From: Plotosus lineatus
Lineage: Eukaryota; Chordata; Actinopteri; Siluriformes; Plotosidae
Reading direction: 5' to 3'
Length of the DNA: 64,000 nt
Assembly (NCBI GenBank): GCA_024760905.1
Contig: CM045733.1
Location: 19,057,501 to 19,121,500, forward strand
In this document: positions 10,228 to 21,176 of the stretch, piece after piece
Layout: the number at the start of each line of letters is the position of its first letter
Numbering within the stretch: position 1 is the first letter of the stretch
Made by a program: the position numbers and the translations under genes
The notes under the pieces: model-generated
Told to the model about the DNA's origin: nothing
The model's database searches: none
What the model saw: only the letters and a program-made list of their open reading frames with translations

Positions 10228-10520
10228 AAGTTCGTTCATTTTCTGTAATCACTTCATCCTAATTGGGGTCACAGGGAGGCTGGAGCCCATGCCAGCCGAC
10301 TCCGGATGAGTGCAGAGTACACCCTGGACAGCTCGCCAGGCTATCGCAGGGCGGAAACACACTGGCAGCATTGCAGCCTGCTCTTGTCGAAAGTCAGCAA
10401 TGGTTCTTTTACATGCCTCACATCATAGACAATGAGAAACATGGCCGGCCTTTGATAACCCAATTAGCTGCACTGGGGGGACAGTGATAACCCGTGGAGA
10501 GTCGGACTTGAACCACCACC
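10228..10520 (-). repeat. SINE family A, L2-like tail, head truncated
   Basis: The minus-strand copy begins at its tail (TCATTTTCTGTAATCACTTC) and passes through CCTGGACAGCTCGCCAGGC and GTCAGCAATGGTTCTTTTAC. It ends around GGAGAGTCGGACTTGAACC, so the A-box part of the head is missing. Confidence 0.85.
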
Positions 10521-10916
10521 ACATTTGTGCAAGTGAATTATGAAAATATTTTGGTAAAGGGGAACTTGGTGGTTACAATATGGATTTATCGGGTTAAAAA
10601 CATCACTTGTGGTCACAACAAAGCAGGGCTGACAGACAGTGGTGGGTGAGTCATGATGCATTGGCTGATTGTACATATTTCTTAATAAAGGGTCTAGATC
10701 TCCTTCTAGATCTCAATTAATGACATATTGTGGACAAAAATCTTTATTCATTACATAGTGGAATATATTGAGAACAAAACAACATAAGAATGATTAATGC
10801 AAATCAAAATCTTCAGACGGTAGAGGTCTGGATTCAGAATAAAATTCAAAATCAAACTAGAAAATCAGATCACAGGCTGATCCAGATTCCTCCAGATGAG
10901 TCAACATGAGCCTCAG

Positions 10917-10946
10917 TAGTGTGTGTGTGTGTGTGTGTGTGTGTGT
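10917..10946. repeat. (GT)n microsatellite inside the T3 transposon
   Basis: About 14 GT units lie between CCTCAGTA and CCTCCATGTACC. It sits within transposon sequence, probably grown from a short GTGTG seed. Confidence 0.9.
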
Positions 10947-11048
10947 CCTCCATGTACCTGTATGCACTTCCTACAATGCCTGGGCCTGCTCCTGGTGAGA
11001 CAACGGATGCTCTCCTGAGGGATCTCCTCACAGACATGGATTAGAGCA

Positions 11049-11895
11049 TCAGTCAACACCTGGACAGTCTGTAGTACAATGTGGTGGATGGGACAAGACA
11101 ATGATGTCCCAGATATGCTCAACTGGATTTAGGTCTGGGGAATGGGCAGGCCACTCCATAATCTCAATGCCCTCATCACGCAGGAACTGCTGACACACTC
11201 CAGCCACAGGAGGCCAAGCATTCTTATGCATCAGAAGGAACCCAGGGCCTCACAATGGCTCTCAGGATCTGGCTAGCACATAAAGAGCTGTGAGGCCCTC
11301 CAAAAAATGCCTCCACAGACCATGAGTGATCTATTGCCAAACCAGTCATTCTGGAGGATGTTGCAAGCAGCAGAGCAGTCTCCACAGCGTCGCCAGACTC
11401 TGTCACGTCTGTCACATCTGCTCAGGGTGAACCTGCTCTCATCAGTGAAGAGTACAGGGCGCCAGTAGCGGATCTGTCAATCTTGATGTTCTCTGGCAAA
11501 TAACAAACGGGCTGTACTTTGTTGGGCTATAAGTACAGGCCCTACTTGTGGCCCCCATACCACCCTAATGGAGTCGGTTTCTGATCGTTTGAGTAGAAAT
11601 ATGCATATTAGAGGCCTGTTGGAGGTCACTTTTTAGGGCTCTGACAGTGCTCCTTCTGTTCCTCCGTACACAAAGACGCATATAACGGTCCTGCTTCTGG
11701 GTTGTTGTCCTCCTTCGGCTCCCTGCACATCTCCTGGTGTACTGCCGTGTCTATTATTATCTCCTCCATGCTCTTGACACTGTGCTTGAAGACAGAGCAA
11801 ACCTTGCCACAGTGCATAACGATATGCCATTCTGAATGAGCTGCACTACCTGAGCAACTTCTGTGGATTGTAGGCACTGACTCAGGATACCTCAA
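11049..11895 (-). pseudogene. Tc1-like transposase remnant (T3)
   Basis: The clearest piece is MHKNAWPPVAGVCQQFLRDE followed by EIMEWPAHSPDLNPVEHIWD, where the final acidic residue of the DDE triad lies in NPVEHIWD. Pieces at 11224-11415 and 11626-11895 are in other frames. The host would have recognised TA sites through an N-terminal helix-turn-helix that is now unreadable. No functional protein is expected. Confidence 0.72.
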
Positions 11896-12184
11896 GTGGT
11901 GGGAGTAATGCCAATTTGCAAAAGTGACAAAAAAAATCTTCCAGAGAAGATCAGGACAGAAAAATGGTCTGTGGTCACCACCATTCCTTTATAGAGATGT
12001 CCTGCTACTTGCCTCATTTCCACGTGTTGTCTATACCATTTGTACAACAGCAGGTGAAACTGATTCACAAGTAGTGTTGCTTCAAAGCAGGTGGGCTGCT
12101 ATCTTAGAAGTGTGATTGACTTGGGGTTCTACTTTATTATATAATAGAGTTCCCTTTATTTATTTATTTATTTTTGAGTAGTGT

Positions 12185-12495
12185 ATTTAATATGGTGTCC
12201 TAATTTATGCACACAATTGTATTTGTCAGCTAATATGTATTACAAACCCTTTAACTGTTTGAATACAATGTTAAAAAAAAATTTTTCAATTAAAGAACAG
12301 CAGAATTTACATATGTTCCTTTCAAATACAGTACAAGGAAGAGATGTGCAGTAAGGCAGTGCTTTGCTGTGCCTCTCAGTGGATTGTGCAATCCCTCACA
12401 AACTGTGCTAGTATGCAATGCAAATAGTGTTTTTCTGGCCCTTTATATATCGCAGATGAAATGCTTGCAAACAGTCCGATTATATAATATAATTA
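12185..12495. other. Single-copy DNA between transposons
   Basis: A short AT-rich interval with no recognised feature. Confidence 0.4.
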
Positions 12496-13372
12496 CAGTA
12501 ATCCTCCTTATTTCGCGGTTAATGGGGACCAGCCCTCCCCCGCGAAATGCGAAAAACCACAAAATAACTTCTGCCACTTCTTAAGGACACCCACCCACCT
12601 ATATATTGTATAAAATTTATATAGAAGTTAATTTTAAAATGTTCTATCCATGTCAATGTCATACAGGCAAAGTGTATTAATATATAAATAAATTATACAC
12701 CTTATGATGACAATAAATATATATAAATACTGTATAACAAACCTTATAAATAACAAATCCATGGCCACATCGAGGAGGAGAATCACTGGTGGCACTGGTG
12801 CTTGGTTGGGGCTTTCCAGAGCCTTTGCTTTAGTACGTATCATGTTCATATACAAACTCACAGGCGCTTAACTCTCTTTCTCTCTCTACTCAATACTCAT
12901 GTGCTGGTGAGGGGCGTGGCTGTTACCTGCAGGCGCAATCTAGAGAGCGCACCTGAATTCACTCAGCCATCAGCTATAAAGAGCTCTGTGGTCAACCAGT
13001 TTCCGTGTTGATACTCTCCCAGTGATTTTGGTTTTTGTTTTTCCCTCACCACTACGGTGAACACGATTTTTCCTGCACCCCAGCGCTTCCCCTGAGCTCA
13101 ATAAAAGTTATTGTTTCATGAGGGAGGAAAGGTGTGTTGGATGCTGGGAAGTATAATCTCGACCAATCAGCTTGCAGGATTCACAGCCAATCAGAGAACA
13201 CTCAAGTCAAGCAGGAGAACAGAGCATGTTGGGTAGTGCAGTTGAATGTACATGTAGTGCTGTACTTCTCGTGAATTTTGAATAATCTTTAATTTTTTTA
13301 ATTTCCTGATGGGAAATCCCGCGATATTGCGGGGACACGAAGTTGGAAACGCGAAGTGGCGAGGGATTACTG
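12496..13372. mobile_element. Pogo/Tigger-like MITE (family P3)
   Basis: The left end reads CAGTAATCCTCCTTATTTCG and the right end reads CGAAGTGGCGAGGGATTACTG, an imperfect inverted repeat with CAG/CTG termini. TA lies on both sides (12494-12495 and 13373-13374). The 877-bp interior has CCAAT-like segments (AGCCAATCAGAGAAC) and a GCGGGGACACGAAG subterminal repeat. I see no transposase domain in it. Both ends contain a 'CGCGAAxTGCGAA'-like block read in opposite directions. Confidence 0.82.
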
Positions 13373-13374
13373 TA

Positions 13375-14068
13375 TATTATATCCTCTGCATTTTCATGAT
13401 GTGGATAATGTATAAAATATATTTCTGTAACATGTTTAGCCTGCAGATTACTCATAAAATCAAAATTTAAAAAAAGTTACTTGGTGAGGCAAACAGTATC
13501 CCTGACTCATGGCAGAGGGCGATTGTAAGCCCACAGATTATTCTTTGACCTACAGTCTTCTTCGTTTGTTGTTATATTTCCTTTACAATCTGACTTATCA
13601 AAATGGAAGACTTCCAAGCTAAGAAAATTCATAAATCTTCACTTTTAATAAAAAAAAGAAGTAATAACTAAAGGAAGATCAACATAGTGGAATGAATTTT
13701 AACCTCAAATGAAATATGCACACAAACAAGTGAAAAGAATACCATTTATTTTAAAAGGTACTAAACTTACTAAAATAGGAAACATCACATGGGATTGCAT
13801 TACACCCCACACCAAATGCCACACTAATTATGTGGACAGTAATGGCATTGCTTCTCTTTTTGGCATTGATTTGACGTCTGTTGTCAATCAAATAATGAAT
13901 AATATACACTTTTGAGTTCATGCGAATTTGTAAATCTGACTTTAAAATAATCAGTGCCTCACCAGCTGTCAACAAATTGTCACAAAGAAATTGGTTTTAG
14001 AACACTTTTTCGAACCTTAAACTATCCATTTTTATGTTTTTCAGGCCTGAAATATGAATGGATGAATA
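13375..14068. other. Single-copy AT-rich DNA between two pogo-like elements
   Basis: No recognisable gene or repeat. Short reading frames here have no domain signature. Confidence 0.4.
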
Positions 14069-14627
14069 CAGAGGCCCTTGACCATTCGCAGTTCAGCACT
14101 CGTGCCTCTGCATACTCGCGGATTGGTGACAAACCCGGAAGTAACTGGCACATGATTCAAATTTAGCCAATGGTTGAGAGCTTTTGTGTGTCCCTCCTGC
14201 TGATTGGTTGCAGATGATGTGTACACCTCTTTTTTTTCTTGTTTGCATACATGTCATCAACGTGATTGATTGAATCGTGTATTCACATTTTTAGTGTGTT
14301 TTTAATTATTATTATTTGATGCCACTATGATGCCACTCAAACATCCTGCATCTTCTCTAGCCTCTGACAGGGAGCCTAAGTGCTTTATTCATTAATAAAT
14401 ATTATTACAGTACAAAATGAATTTTTTTTTACTTAATCATAACTGCATTTTAATGCATTATATACTGTATTAATAAGTAAGACTGTCTATAGAATGTGTT
14501 TAAGAAGCATATTTTAGCGCATGTAATATCATACATAGGGTTTTCAAGCCACATCAATAACTCACGGATTTTCATGATCCGTGGGAAGGGCTGAAACCGA
14601 ACCATCGTGAAAAATGGGGGCCTACTG
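14069..14627. mobile_element. Pogo/Tigger-like MITE (family P4)
   Basis: The left end CAGAGGCCCTTGACCATTCG and the right end ACCATCGTGAAAAATGGGGG then CCTACTG form an imperfect inverted repeat. TA precedes the left end; the right flank reads TC, so one copy of the TA has mutated. The 559-bp interior lacks a coding domain. Confidence 0.7.
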
Positions 14628-14704
14628 TCTAATAAAATAAAATGTAGTTGACCAGATAAAACATGAAATATCTTAATTTAGCTTAAATGGTCTGCAATGA
14701 AATA

Positions 14705-15030
14705 CATTTCATTCATCCATTTTCTGTAACCGCTTAATAATAATTAGGGTCAGAGGGAGGTTGATGCTCATCTTAGTAAACTCCAGGTGAGGGCAGAGTA
14801 TACCCTGGACAGCTTGTCCTGGGCAGATCACAGGGCAGAAATACGCTGATGGCTATACAGCCTACTCTTCATGAAAGTCAACAATGGTTCTTTTACATGC
14901 CACTCACTATAGCCAGATAGTCATGTCCAGCCTGTGACAACCCAGTTAGCTGCACTGGGGGGACAGCAGTGACAACCTGTTGATAGTGGGGCTTGAACCT
15001 CCAACCTCTTTGCTTAGGTTGGACCTCTTT
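14705..15030 (-). repeat. SINE family A, L2-like tail
   Basis: The tail lies on the left (ATTTTCTGTAACCGCTTAAT), with family-A body landmarks AACAATGGTTCTTTTACATG and CAACCCAGTTAGCTGCACTG. The tRNA-like head decays near GCTTGAACCTCCAACC. Confidence 0.85.
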
Positions 15031-15037
15031 GCTTAGG

Positions 15038-15085
15038 TTGCTGCCCCCGCGACCCAGTTCTGGATCAAGCGGAAGATGATGATGA
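15038..15085 (+). repeat. Short LINE 3' tail fragment
   Basis: The stretch TTGCTGCCCCCGCGACCCAG then TTCTGGATCAAGCGGAAGAT and GATGATGAT resembles the final tail of the second LINE family at 1045-1211. It is too short to classify firmly. Confidence 0.4.
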
Positions 15086-15146
15086 TATTAACACCGGCCT
15101 ACCACTACCCGCAATGAAATGCAAGTCAAAGTAAAATGTGAAATTA

Positions 15147-15205
15147 TGGTTAGTTAGTTAGTTAGTTTGTTTGTTTGTTTGTTTGTTTGTTTGTTTGCTT
15201 GTTTG
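15147..15205. repeat. (TTAG)n-(TTTG)n tetranucleotide array
   Basis: About four TTAG units pass directly into about nine TTTG units with one TTGC variant. Adjacent tetranucleotides differing by one base suggest one array derived from the other. Confidence 0.9.
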
Positions 15206-16498
15206 GGGGCTTTTTTTGATTTGTATGAAAGGCTGCGAATCTGCTGCTCTTTAGAAAAGTCTCTCCTTTCTCTCGAACAAATTTTCTTTCCTTTTCCCAC
15301 AGAAGCCAGCCACTTAAATGAATACATATCTCCCATTTTCACACTCCTTTATTATCTTTATTGTCCTACTTTCTGTTTGTCTTTTCATTTCTGTCTTTTT
15401 ATAATCCTCAGTATAGCAGATTAGCAGCTTTACCTGCTGCAGTGTGGCCTTTTCAGGAAAAGACCCTTGCACAGGAATCATGTTAACCACCTGTTACTAA
15501 TCCAAGGGCATTAATCGATGAGTGCAAGTCGCGTGTGCCGCCTGTGGTTCAGACATTCCCCAGCTATGTGTGGACACCCTTTCTGCAGGCAGTAAAACTG
15601 AGACAGCCGCCAGCCACTGAGACATGCCTAGACCTATCCTGCTGAAAAAATTAAAATGTCAAGATTAAACACACATAAATGCATACAGACACACTGTCCT
15701 CCTACACCTTCTCATATGGCACGCTATGGTTGTGTGGGTAAGAGTTGCTAAATCCTGTGGATTAGTTTACATATTTTTTTTTTAAAGAAATCCATTAATT
15801 CAGGTGGAAATGGGTATATCCTTCTGCTCTGAGATTTTAAAGGCCTGGAAAGCTCAAATAGTACTGGGTGGGGTCGCAAATTGTCTTGCAGTTAGCCATT
15901 ATCAGTCATTAGATTGTGCACTACTGTTAAAGTATTTCCTGCAAGGTTTTCTCTTTGGACCCCCTGTGTGAAGTGCTTGTGAGAGCCTACATCAATTGCC
16001 CCTCACCTTTTATGTGATAATATGAGACTACAACTGTGAAAATAAAAGTGTTTGCAGTCTTTGTGATAGTAAATTCAGCATCCCTTTTTGTTTTGACTTG
16101 ATGCTATGAGACATAACTAAAAAATAAAACCAATAAGAGAAAATGTCCATCATGAGTGAAAAAAAAGCTATCACTAAGACAAACTCAGGATTAAAAGCTA
16201 CTGCCCAAACATCTTGTAAATAAGTCTTAAGTTGCCAGGTGACTGAAGTGAGAATTTTTCAGAGGGCTGCCCAGCCTTAAATAAACGAAGATGGTATGAA
16301 ATCAGTAGCTGTGTGTCTGTGCAGGGCTGTAAACTGGAGCCTGCTGTCTTTGCCCTAACCACAGATTCTAACCACAGCTTGTACAACAGGCGGGTGAGAC
16401 TGAAACATCAGCAGGCAGGTCCTCCAAGGAAGCTAAAGAGGTTAAACAAAAAGCAGCTAAGAAATTATGACAAAGAATTCATGAAAATGTAACTGTAT
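15206..16498. other. Single-copy DNA, possible conserved non-coding segment
   Basis: No repeat or gene is recognised. The part near 15425-15630 has balanced composition and short homeodomain- and E-box-like motifs (GCATTAATCG, CACCTG). I mention it only as a candidate regulatory element. Confidence 0.3.
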
Positions 16499-17594
16499 AA
16501 TGAGGGATCCATTGGTATAATGGTATGGAACCATTTTCTATAATGAGTGGTCCATTGCTATAATGGTATTCAACCATTTGCTATAATGAGGGGATCCATT
16601 AGTATAATGGTATGGAACCATTTGGTATAATGGGGGATCCATTTGTATAATTGTATGGAACAATTTGGTATAATGGGTGATCCATTGGTATAATGGTATG
16701 GAACCATTTGGTATAATGGGGAATCCATTGGTATAATGGTATGGAACCATTTGCTATAATGAGTGGTCCATTGCTATAATGGTATTCAACCATTTGCTAT
16801 AATGAGGGGATCCATTAGTATAATGGTATAGAACCATTTGGTATAATGGGGGATCCATTTGTATAATGGTATGGAACCATTTGGTATAATGGGGAATCCA
16901 TTGGTATAATGGTATGGAACCATTTGCTATAATGGGGAATTCATTGGTATAATGGTATGGAACCATTTGCTATAATGAGTGGTCCATTGCTATAATGGTA
17001 TTCAACCATTTGCTATAATGAGGGGATCCATTAGGAAAATGGTATGGAACCATTTGGTATAATGGGGAATCCATTGGTATAATGGTATAGAATCATTTGG
17101 TATAATGGGGGATCCATTTGTATAATGGTATGGAACCATTTGGTATAATGGGTGATCCATTGGTATGATGGTAAGGAACCATTTGATATAATGGGGGATC
17201 CATTAGTATAATGGTATGGAACCATTTGGTATAATGGGGAATCCATTGGTATAATGGTATGGAACCATTTGCTATAATAAGTGGTCCATTGCTATAATGG
17301 TATTCAACCATTTGCTATAATGAGGGGATCCATTAGGAAAATGGTATGGAACCATTTGCTATAATGAGTGGTCCATTGCTATAATGGTATTCAACCATTT
17401 GCTATAATGAGGGGATCCATTAGGAAAATGGTATGGAACCATTTGGTATAATGGGGGATCCATTTGTATAATGGTATGGAACCATTTGGTATAATGGGGA
17501 CTCCATTGGTATAATGGTATGGAGCCATTTGGTATAATGGGGGATCCATTGGTATAATGGTATGGAACCATTTGGTATAATGGGGGATCCATTT
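16499..17594. repeat. 43-bp minisatellite of hairpin-like half-units, about 25 copies
   Basis: The start of the GATCC/AATCC/GGTCC block recurs at 16593, 16636, 16679, 16722 and 16765, giving an exact 43-bp spacing. Each unit has two halves, CCATTGGTATAATGG plus a TATGGAA linker and CCATTTGGTATAATGG plus a GGGGAT linker. Each half contains the inverted pair CCATT/AATGG with a 5-6-base loop. Variant units (CTATAATGAGTGG, TATTCAACC, TTAGGAAAATGG) recur together as blocks, which suggests a higher-order repeat. Minus-strand frames such as the Tyr-Thr-Asn-Gly repeats are artefacts because 43 is not a multiple of three. Confidence 0.95.
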
Positions 17595-18855
17595 ACAGCT
17601 ATTTTATATCAGGATTTTAATAGCTGAAAATAACAATACACCCATCAAGAATTTTATAGAATGCATTCGTAGCTAGCTTAGCTCAACCATTCAATAGCGC
17701 ACCGATGTAAAACTTAAATTTAAAATTCTTAATTATTTGAGTCGTTTGTTAATTTCCACTGAAGGAATTACAGTAGTTCAAGTGAGCGATTTATGTAAAA
17801 GAAAAAAAGGAACTACACTGTATGTCACAACCGTATGTGGAGACCTAACCATAATGCCATATTAGAAGCTTCCCCTAAACTTTAGCTCATCGCTGGAAAC
17901 ACACAATTGTCTCGTATGTTTTTGTGCTCTATGCTCTTTGTAGCGTTAAATGTTTCCTGGAAATGACGAGTTGTGACCCTGAAAGTGTTCCAGCATCACA
18001 ATCCAATAACATTTTATTTATACAAAGCTTTTAACAACAAAACAGTTTTATAGAACTCTGAATATAAAATTTAAATGTAGCTCCAAGAATCCAGCCACAG
18101 GTGACAATAGTAAGAAAAATATTTCTGAGACAGCAAATAAATTAGAGGAAATGACTCAAAAAGGAGTCCATACTCTTCTACTTCACACTGAATAGTGCTA
18201 TTTCAAATTCTTTGTTTTCTATTAATGCATATAATAGAGTAGTTTTAATTGTTTTATGTACAGTATGAGCACTGTTGGAACCTTAAGTCTACTGTTTCAA
18301 TACCAGTGTTCATTGATTGAGACTGAGATGTTAACTGTGTTTACTGTCGCAATTCTAATGCCCGTTTGCAAAAATGACCCCCATAAAGATATACTGTATA
18401 TCAACAAGGCGAGTGTGCATGGTCCCAAGTGGTCTGCACAGACCTTAACCCCTCATATGCTTTTACAGCTGAATGGGAACACATCCCCAACTCTATAGTC
18501 CAGTCTAATGAAGTCTAGATATTCTTCCTTTCAAAATATACTGTCATGGAATGGGTAATGGGGGGAGGGGGGCAGAGGGCATATTAATGCCCATGTTTGA
18601 TGATCAGGTGGACAGATATTTTTGGTCTCATAGTGTATCTGTCAATAGAATAGGACAAGTTTAATGTACAATTAACAGTTTTGCAGACATCCTCTAAGAT
18701 TATGCAGATGTTCAGACGCATCCACCAAGCCTGATGCGCATAATTGTTTTAGTTTGTTTTACTTGAGAGCATAAGCCAAAAAAAAGGCACATGTAACAAG
18801 ATTTTATTTTTCAAATCATGAGCTTTCTCTGCTCTGAGCTAATAGGATAATAGGG
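17595..18855. other. Single-copy DNA with a G-rich tract
   Basis: No gene or transposon is recognised. A G-quadruplex-type motif (four G runs within 27 bases) lies at 18553-18579. The frame 18256-18498 has no recognised domain. Confidence 0.45.
18553..18579 (+). other. Predicted G-quadruplex motif
   Basis: GGG-TAAT-GGGGGG-A-GGGGGG-CAGA-GGG satisfies a four-run pattern with loops of 1 to 4 bases. Confidence 0.7.
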
Positions 18856-19655
18856 CAGTGGTGGCTAAATGGTTAAGGCAATATGTTACTGATCTGAGGG
18901 TCAGAAGTTCAAGGCTCTTGTGCAAGGTCCTTCACCCTTAATGGTTCAGTTGCATAAAAATAATAATTACAAGTCACTCTGGTCAAGATTGTCCCCCAGT
19001 GCAGCTAACTGGGTTATCAAAGGCCAGCCGTGTCTCTCACTGTCTATTGTGTGAGGCATGTAAAAGAACCATTGCTGACTTTCGTCAAGAGTAGCTGCAA
19101 AAGCCATCAGTGTGTTTCCGCCCCTTGCTAAAGGGTTGTGTCAGGAAGGGCTTTTCTTTCTTTCTTTCTTTCCTTTCCCCTTTCTTGGGAGTCACCACAG
19201 CGAGTCATCTGATTTGCACATTTGATTTGGCATAGTTTTTTTTTACGTCGGATGCCCTTCCTGTCACAACCCTTTAGCAAGGGACAGAAACACGCTGACG
19301 GCTTTGAAGCTACTCTTTACGAAAGTCAGCAATGGTTCTTTTACATGCATCTCACCATAGACAGTGAGGGACATGGCCCGCCTTTGATAACCCAGTTAGC
19401 TGCACTGGGGGGGACAGTGACAACCTTGTGGGGACTTGAATCCCCAACCTTAGGATCAGCGATCCTGCGCCCTATCCACTAGACCACCACTGCCCAGTTG
19501 TGTCAGGAAGGGCATCCGACGTAAAAACCTATGCCAAATTGAATGTGCGAATCATTAATGTGACTTCCATGAAGATGGAGGCAGATGATTCGCTGTGGCG
19601 ACCCCTGAAAGGGAACAGCCGAAAAGAAAAGAAGTTACAACTGAAGAAGTTTCAT
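18856..19655 (+). repeat. SINE family A, RTE-like tail, split by a nested SINE
   Basis: Head and body run from 18856 to 19151. The copy resumes at 19497 with GTTGTGTCAGGAAGGGC and GACGTAAAAACCTATGCC and ends in GCTGTGGCGACCCCTGAAAG and ACAGCCGAAAAGAAAAGAAG. Read without the insert, it is an ordinary RTE-tailed copy. A short extra insertion near 18920-18970 (CCTTCACCCTTAATGGTTC) alters the head. Confidence 0.88.
19152..19496 (-). repeat. SINE family A, RTE-like tail, nested in another SINE
   Basis: A minus-strand copy begins at its (TTTC)n-like tail and ends at the tRNA-like head CACTAGACCACCACTGCCC. It is flanked by a perfect 17-bp duplication, GTTGTGTCAGGAAGGGC, at 19135-19151 and 19497-19513. 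It therefore inserted into the older SINE at its LINE-derived segment. Confidence 0.93.
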
Positions 19656-20396
19656 CGCTCCAAACCAAAAGAAGGTCCCTTTATCAATGTTAGTAAGATG
19701 TCCCTGCCAAACTTTGTGAATGGTTTCTCTTTAGTCTTCACTCTGAAACTTGAGCAAATTATTCCTGATGAGAACATCACTGCAAAATGGAAACATGTAC
19801 GAGACACAAAAGCACCAGACAGCACTGGAAAGCTTTAGTCATAAGTGGCAAAATTAAACGACTGGTTTGAGGAAAAGTTGCCATACTGGCACCTACCTTG
19901 GCTCCACAATCTCCGACAACCTACCTTTGCACTCCATATCTATGTAAAGCAAATTTAGACATAAACCTTGGGCATAATTAAACTGAGTAAATTATACTTA
20001 ATGGAGCAGCTGACTGGGAGATTATAACATCAGATGCGACCATCTTTACCATTGTTGGGTTGGGTTGTTATTTTAATGACATCAGCCCTAATTTTACGAT
20101 AACAGCTTATCACCTCAGTGTTTTAATGAGCTGGGTGTGATTATGTTCCTGCTAAAATGAAACTTGTCATGATATGGCATTATATTACATCATATTTTCT
20201 CTCAACTTCACTGTGTGTGTGATGGCCAATTGAGGCTTTTTTTGTTTGTTTGTTTGTTTTTTTCAGACATCTTCCTTTTTGAAACCACTGATCAAGTTCA
20301 ATGATTATTATGTGGTGAGGAACAGAACTGCTGTGGATAAATTACAATAGTTTGGATTTTAAAACGATAAAGGAGCAGATGGTTATTGTTTTCCAT

Positions 20397-20437
<41 letters not shown>

Positions 20438-20607
20438 TTTTTTTTGAGAATAACAAATGAAGAAGATTAAGGAAGGCTTGGCTGAGATTCCTGAAAATTA
20501 AGAAAGATATAAAATCCAATTAAGCCAAATATAAAAAGCTATATAACATGCACAAATTCAGAAAGAAATATAAAAATTATTTAATGCTACTCTTGTATCA
20601 TGTATGG
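19656..20607. other. Single-copy DNA with (TA)n and poly-T tract
   Basis: An open frame continuing from the SINE to 19838 has no domain I recognise and begins in repeat DNA, so it is not called a gene. A (TA)n-T(n) tract lies near 20398-20445. Nothing else is recognised. Confidence 0.4.
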
Positions 20608-20965
20608 CAGGGGTCTCCAATCTTATACACAAAGGGCCGGTGTGGGTGCAGGTTTTCACTTCAACCAAAGAGTAGCCACACCTTCCACCTGTTTCCACCA
20701 ATCACTAATCATCAAAATGAAAATTTAAAAAAAAAAAAAACTAGATTGGACATTACTGTTTCAATTCTGAAGTGCGGCCATCTTGGTGAGATCACCTTGC
20801 TTTAAGAGTTAAATGTATGAACAGTAATGTCCAATCGAGTTTTTGTTTACTTTTCTTTTGATGATCAGTGATTGGTGGAAACAGGTGGAAGGTGTGGCTA
20901 CTGTTTGGTTGTAGTGAAAACCTGCACCCACGCCGGCCCTTTTTGGATAAGATTGGAGACCCATG
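20608..20965. mobile_element. hAT-type palindromic MITE, copy 1
   Basis: The left half CAGGGGTCTCCAATCTTATA, GGGCCGGTGTGGGTGCAGG and the right half CCTGCACCCACGCCGGCCC, ATAAGATTGGAGACCCATG mirror each other across the centre. Flanks ATGTATGG (20600-20607) and ATGTATTG (20966-20973) form an 8-bp duplication with one mismatch, as expected of hAT elements. It has no coding capacity. The last base triplet reads ATG where the other copy reads CTG. Confidence 0.88.
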
Positions 20966-21039
20966 ATGTATTGTACATGGCAGCATCTACCCCTCAACAG
21001 TTTACCAAACAAACGCAAGGAAACAGACATACACAGCCA

Positions 21040-21170
21040 TTCATATTCGCATCTACATCTGGGGCAATTAACAACAGCTAATTACACAGAAAGGACTGAG
21101 CATTGAACTCAGAACCTTCTTTCTGTGAAGCCAACATGCCAACAACTACACCACTGTGTGACACCCAAAA
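21040..21170 (-). repeat. Degraded SINE family B
   Basis: The minus-strand remnant keeps CTCAGAACCTTCTTTCTGTG and the head-like CAACTACACCACTGTGTGAC. It is heavily diverged and lies next to a Tigger-like element. Confidence 0.5.
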
Positions 21171-21176
21171 TAAATA

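Larger units (their letters stand above)
10725..12184 (-). mobile_element. Decayed Tc1-like DNA transposon (family T3)
   Basis: Minus-strand frames carry Tc1 transposase segments. They include a partial DDE-domain segment near 11415-11224 (TDVTESGDAVETALLLATSS) and the terminal glutamate motif SPDLNPVEHIWDIIV near 11150-11090. The transposase start lies towards 11890. The right end resembles a terminal repeat (ATTTATTTTTGAGTAGTGTA). The left end is indistinct and its coordinate approximate. The coding frame is broken by several frameshifts and stops. A (GT)n array lies inside the left part. Confidence 0.75.

Noticed and set aside
16538..17592. Minus-strand frames with repeated Tyr-Thr-Asn-Gly-Ser-Pro residues, as a repetitive protein gene
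   Set aside because: They come from a 43-bp tandem repeat, which is not a multiple of three, so frames drift. There is no start context, splice or domain support.
16499..17594. CRISPR-like array
   Set aside because: Units are contiguous with no unique spacers, and the genome is eukaryotic.
19500..19838. 112-codon plus-strand frame
   Set aside because: It begins inside a SINE tail and the rest has no recognised domain.
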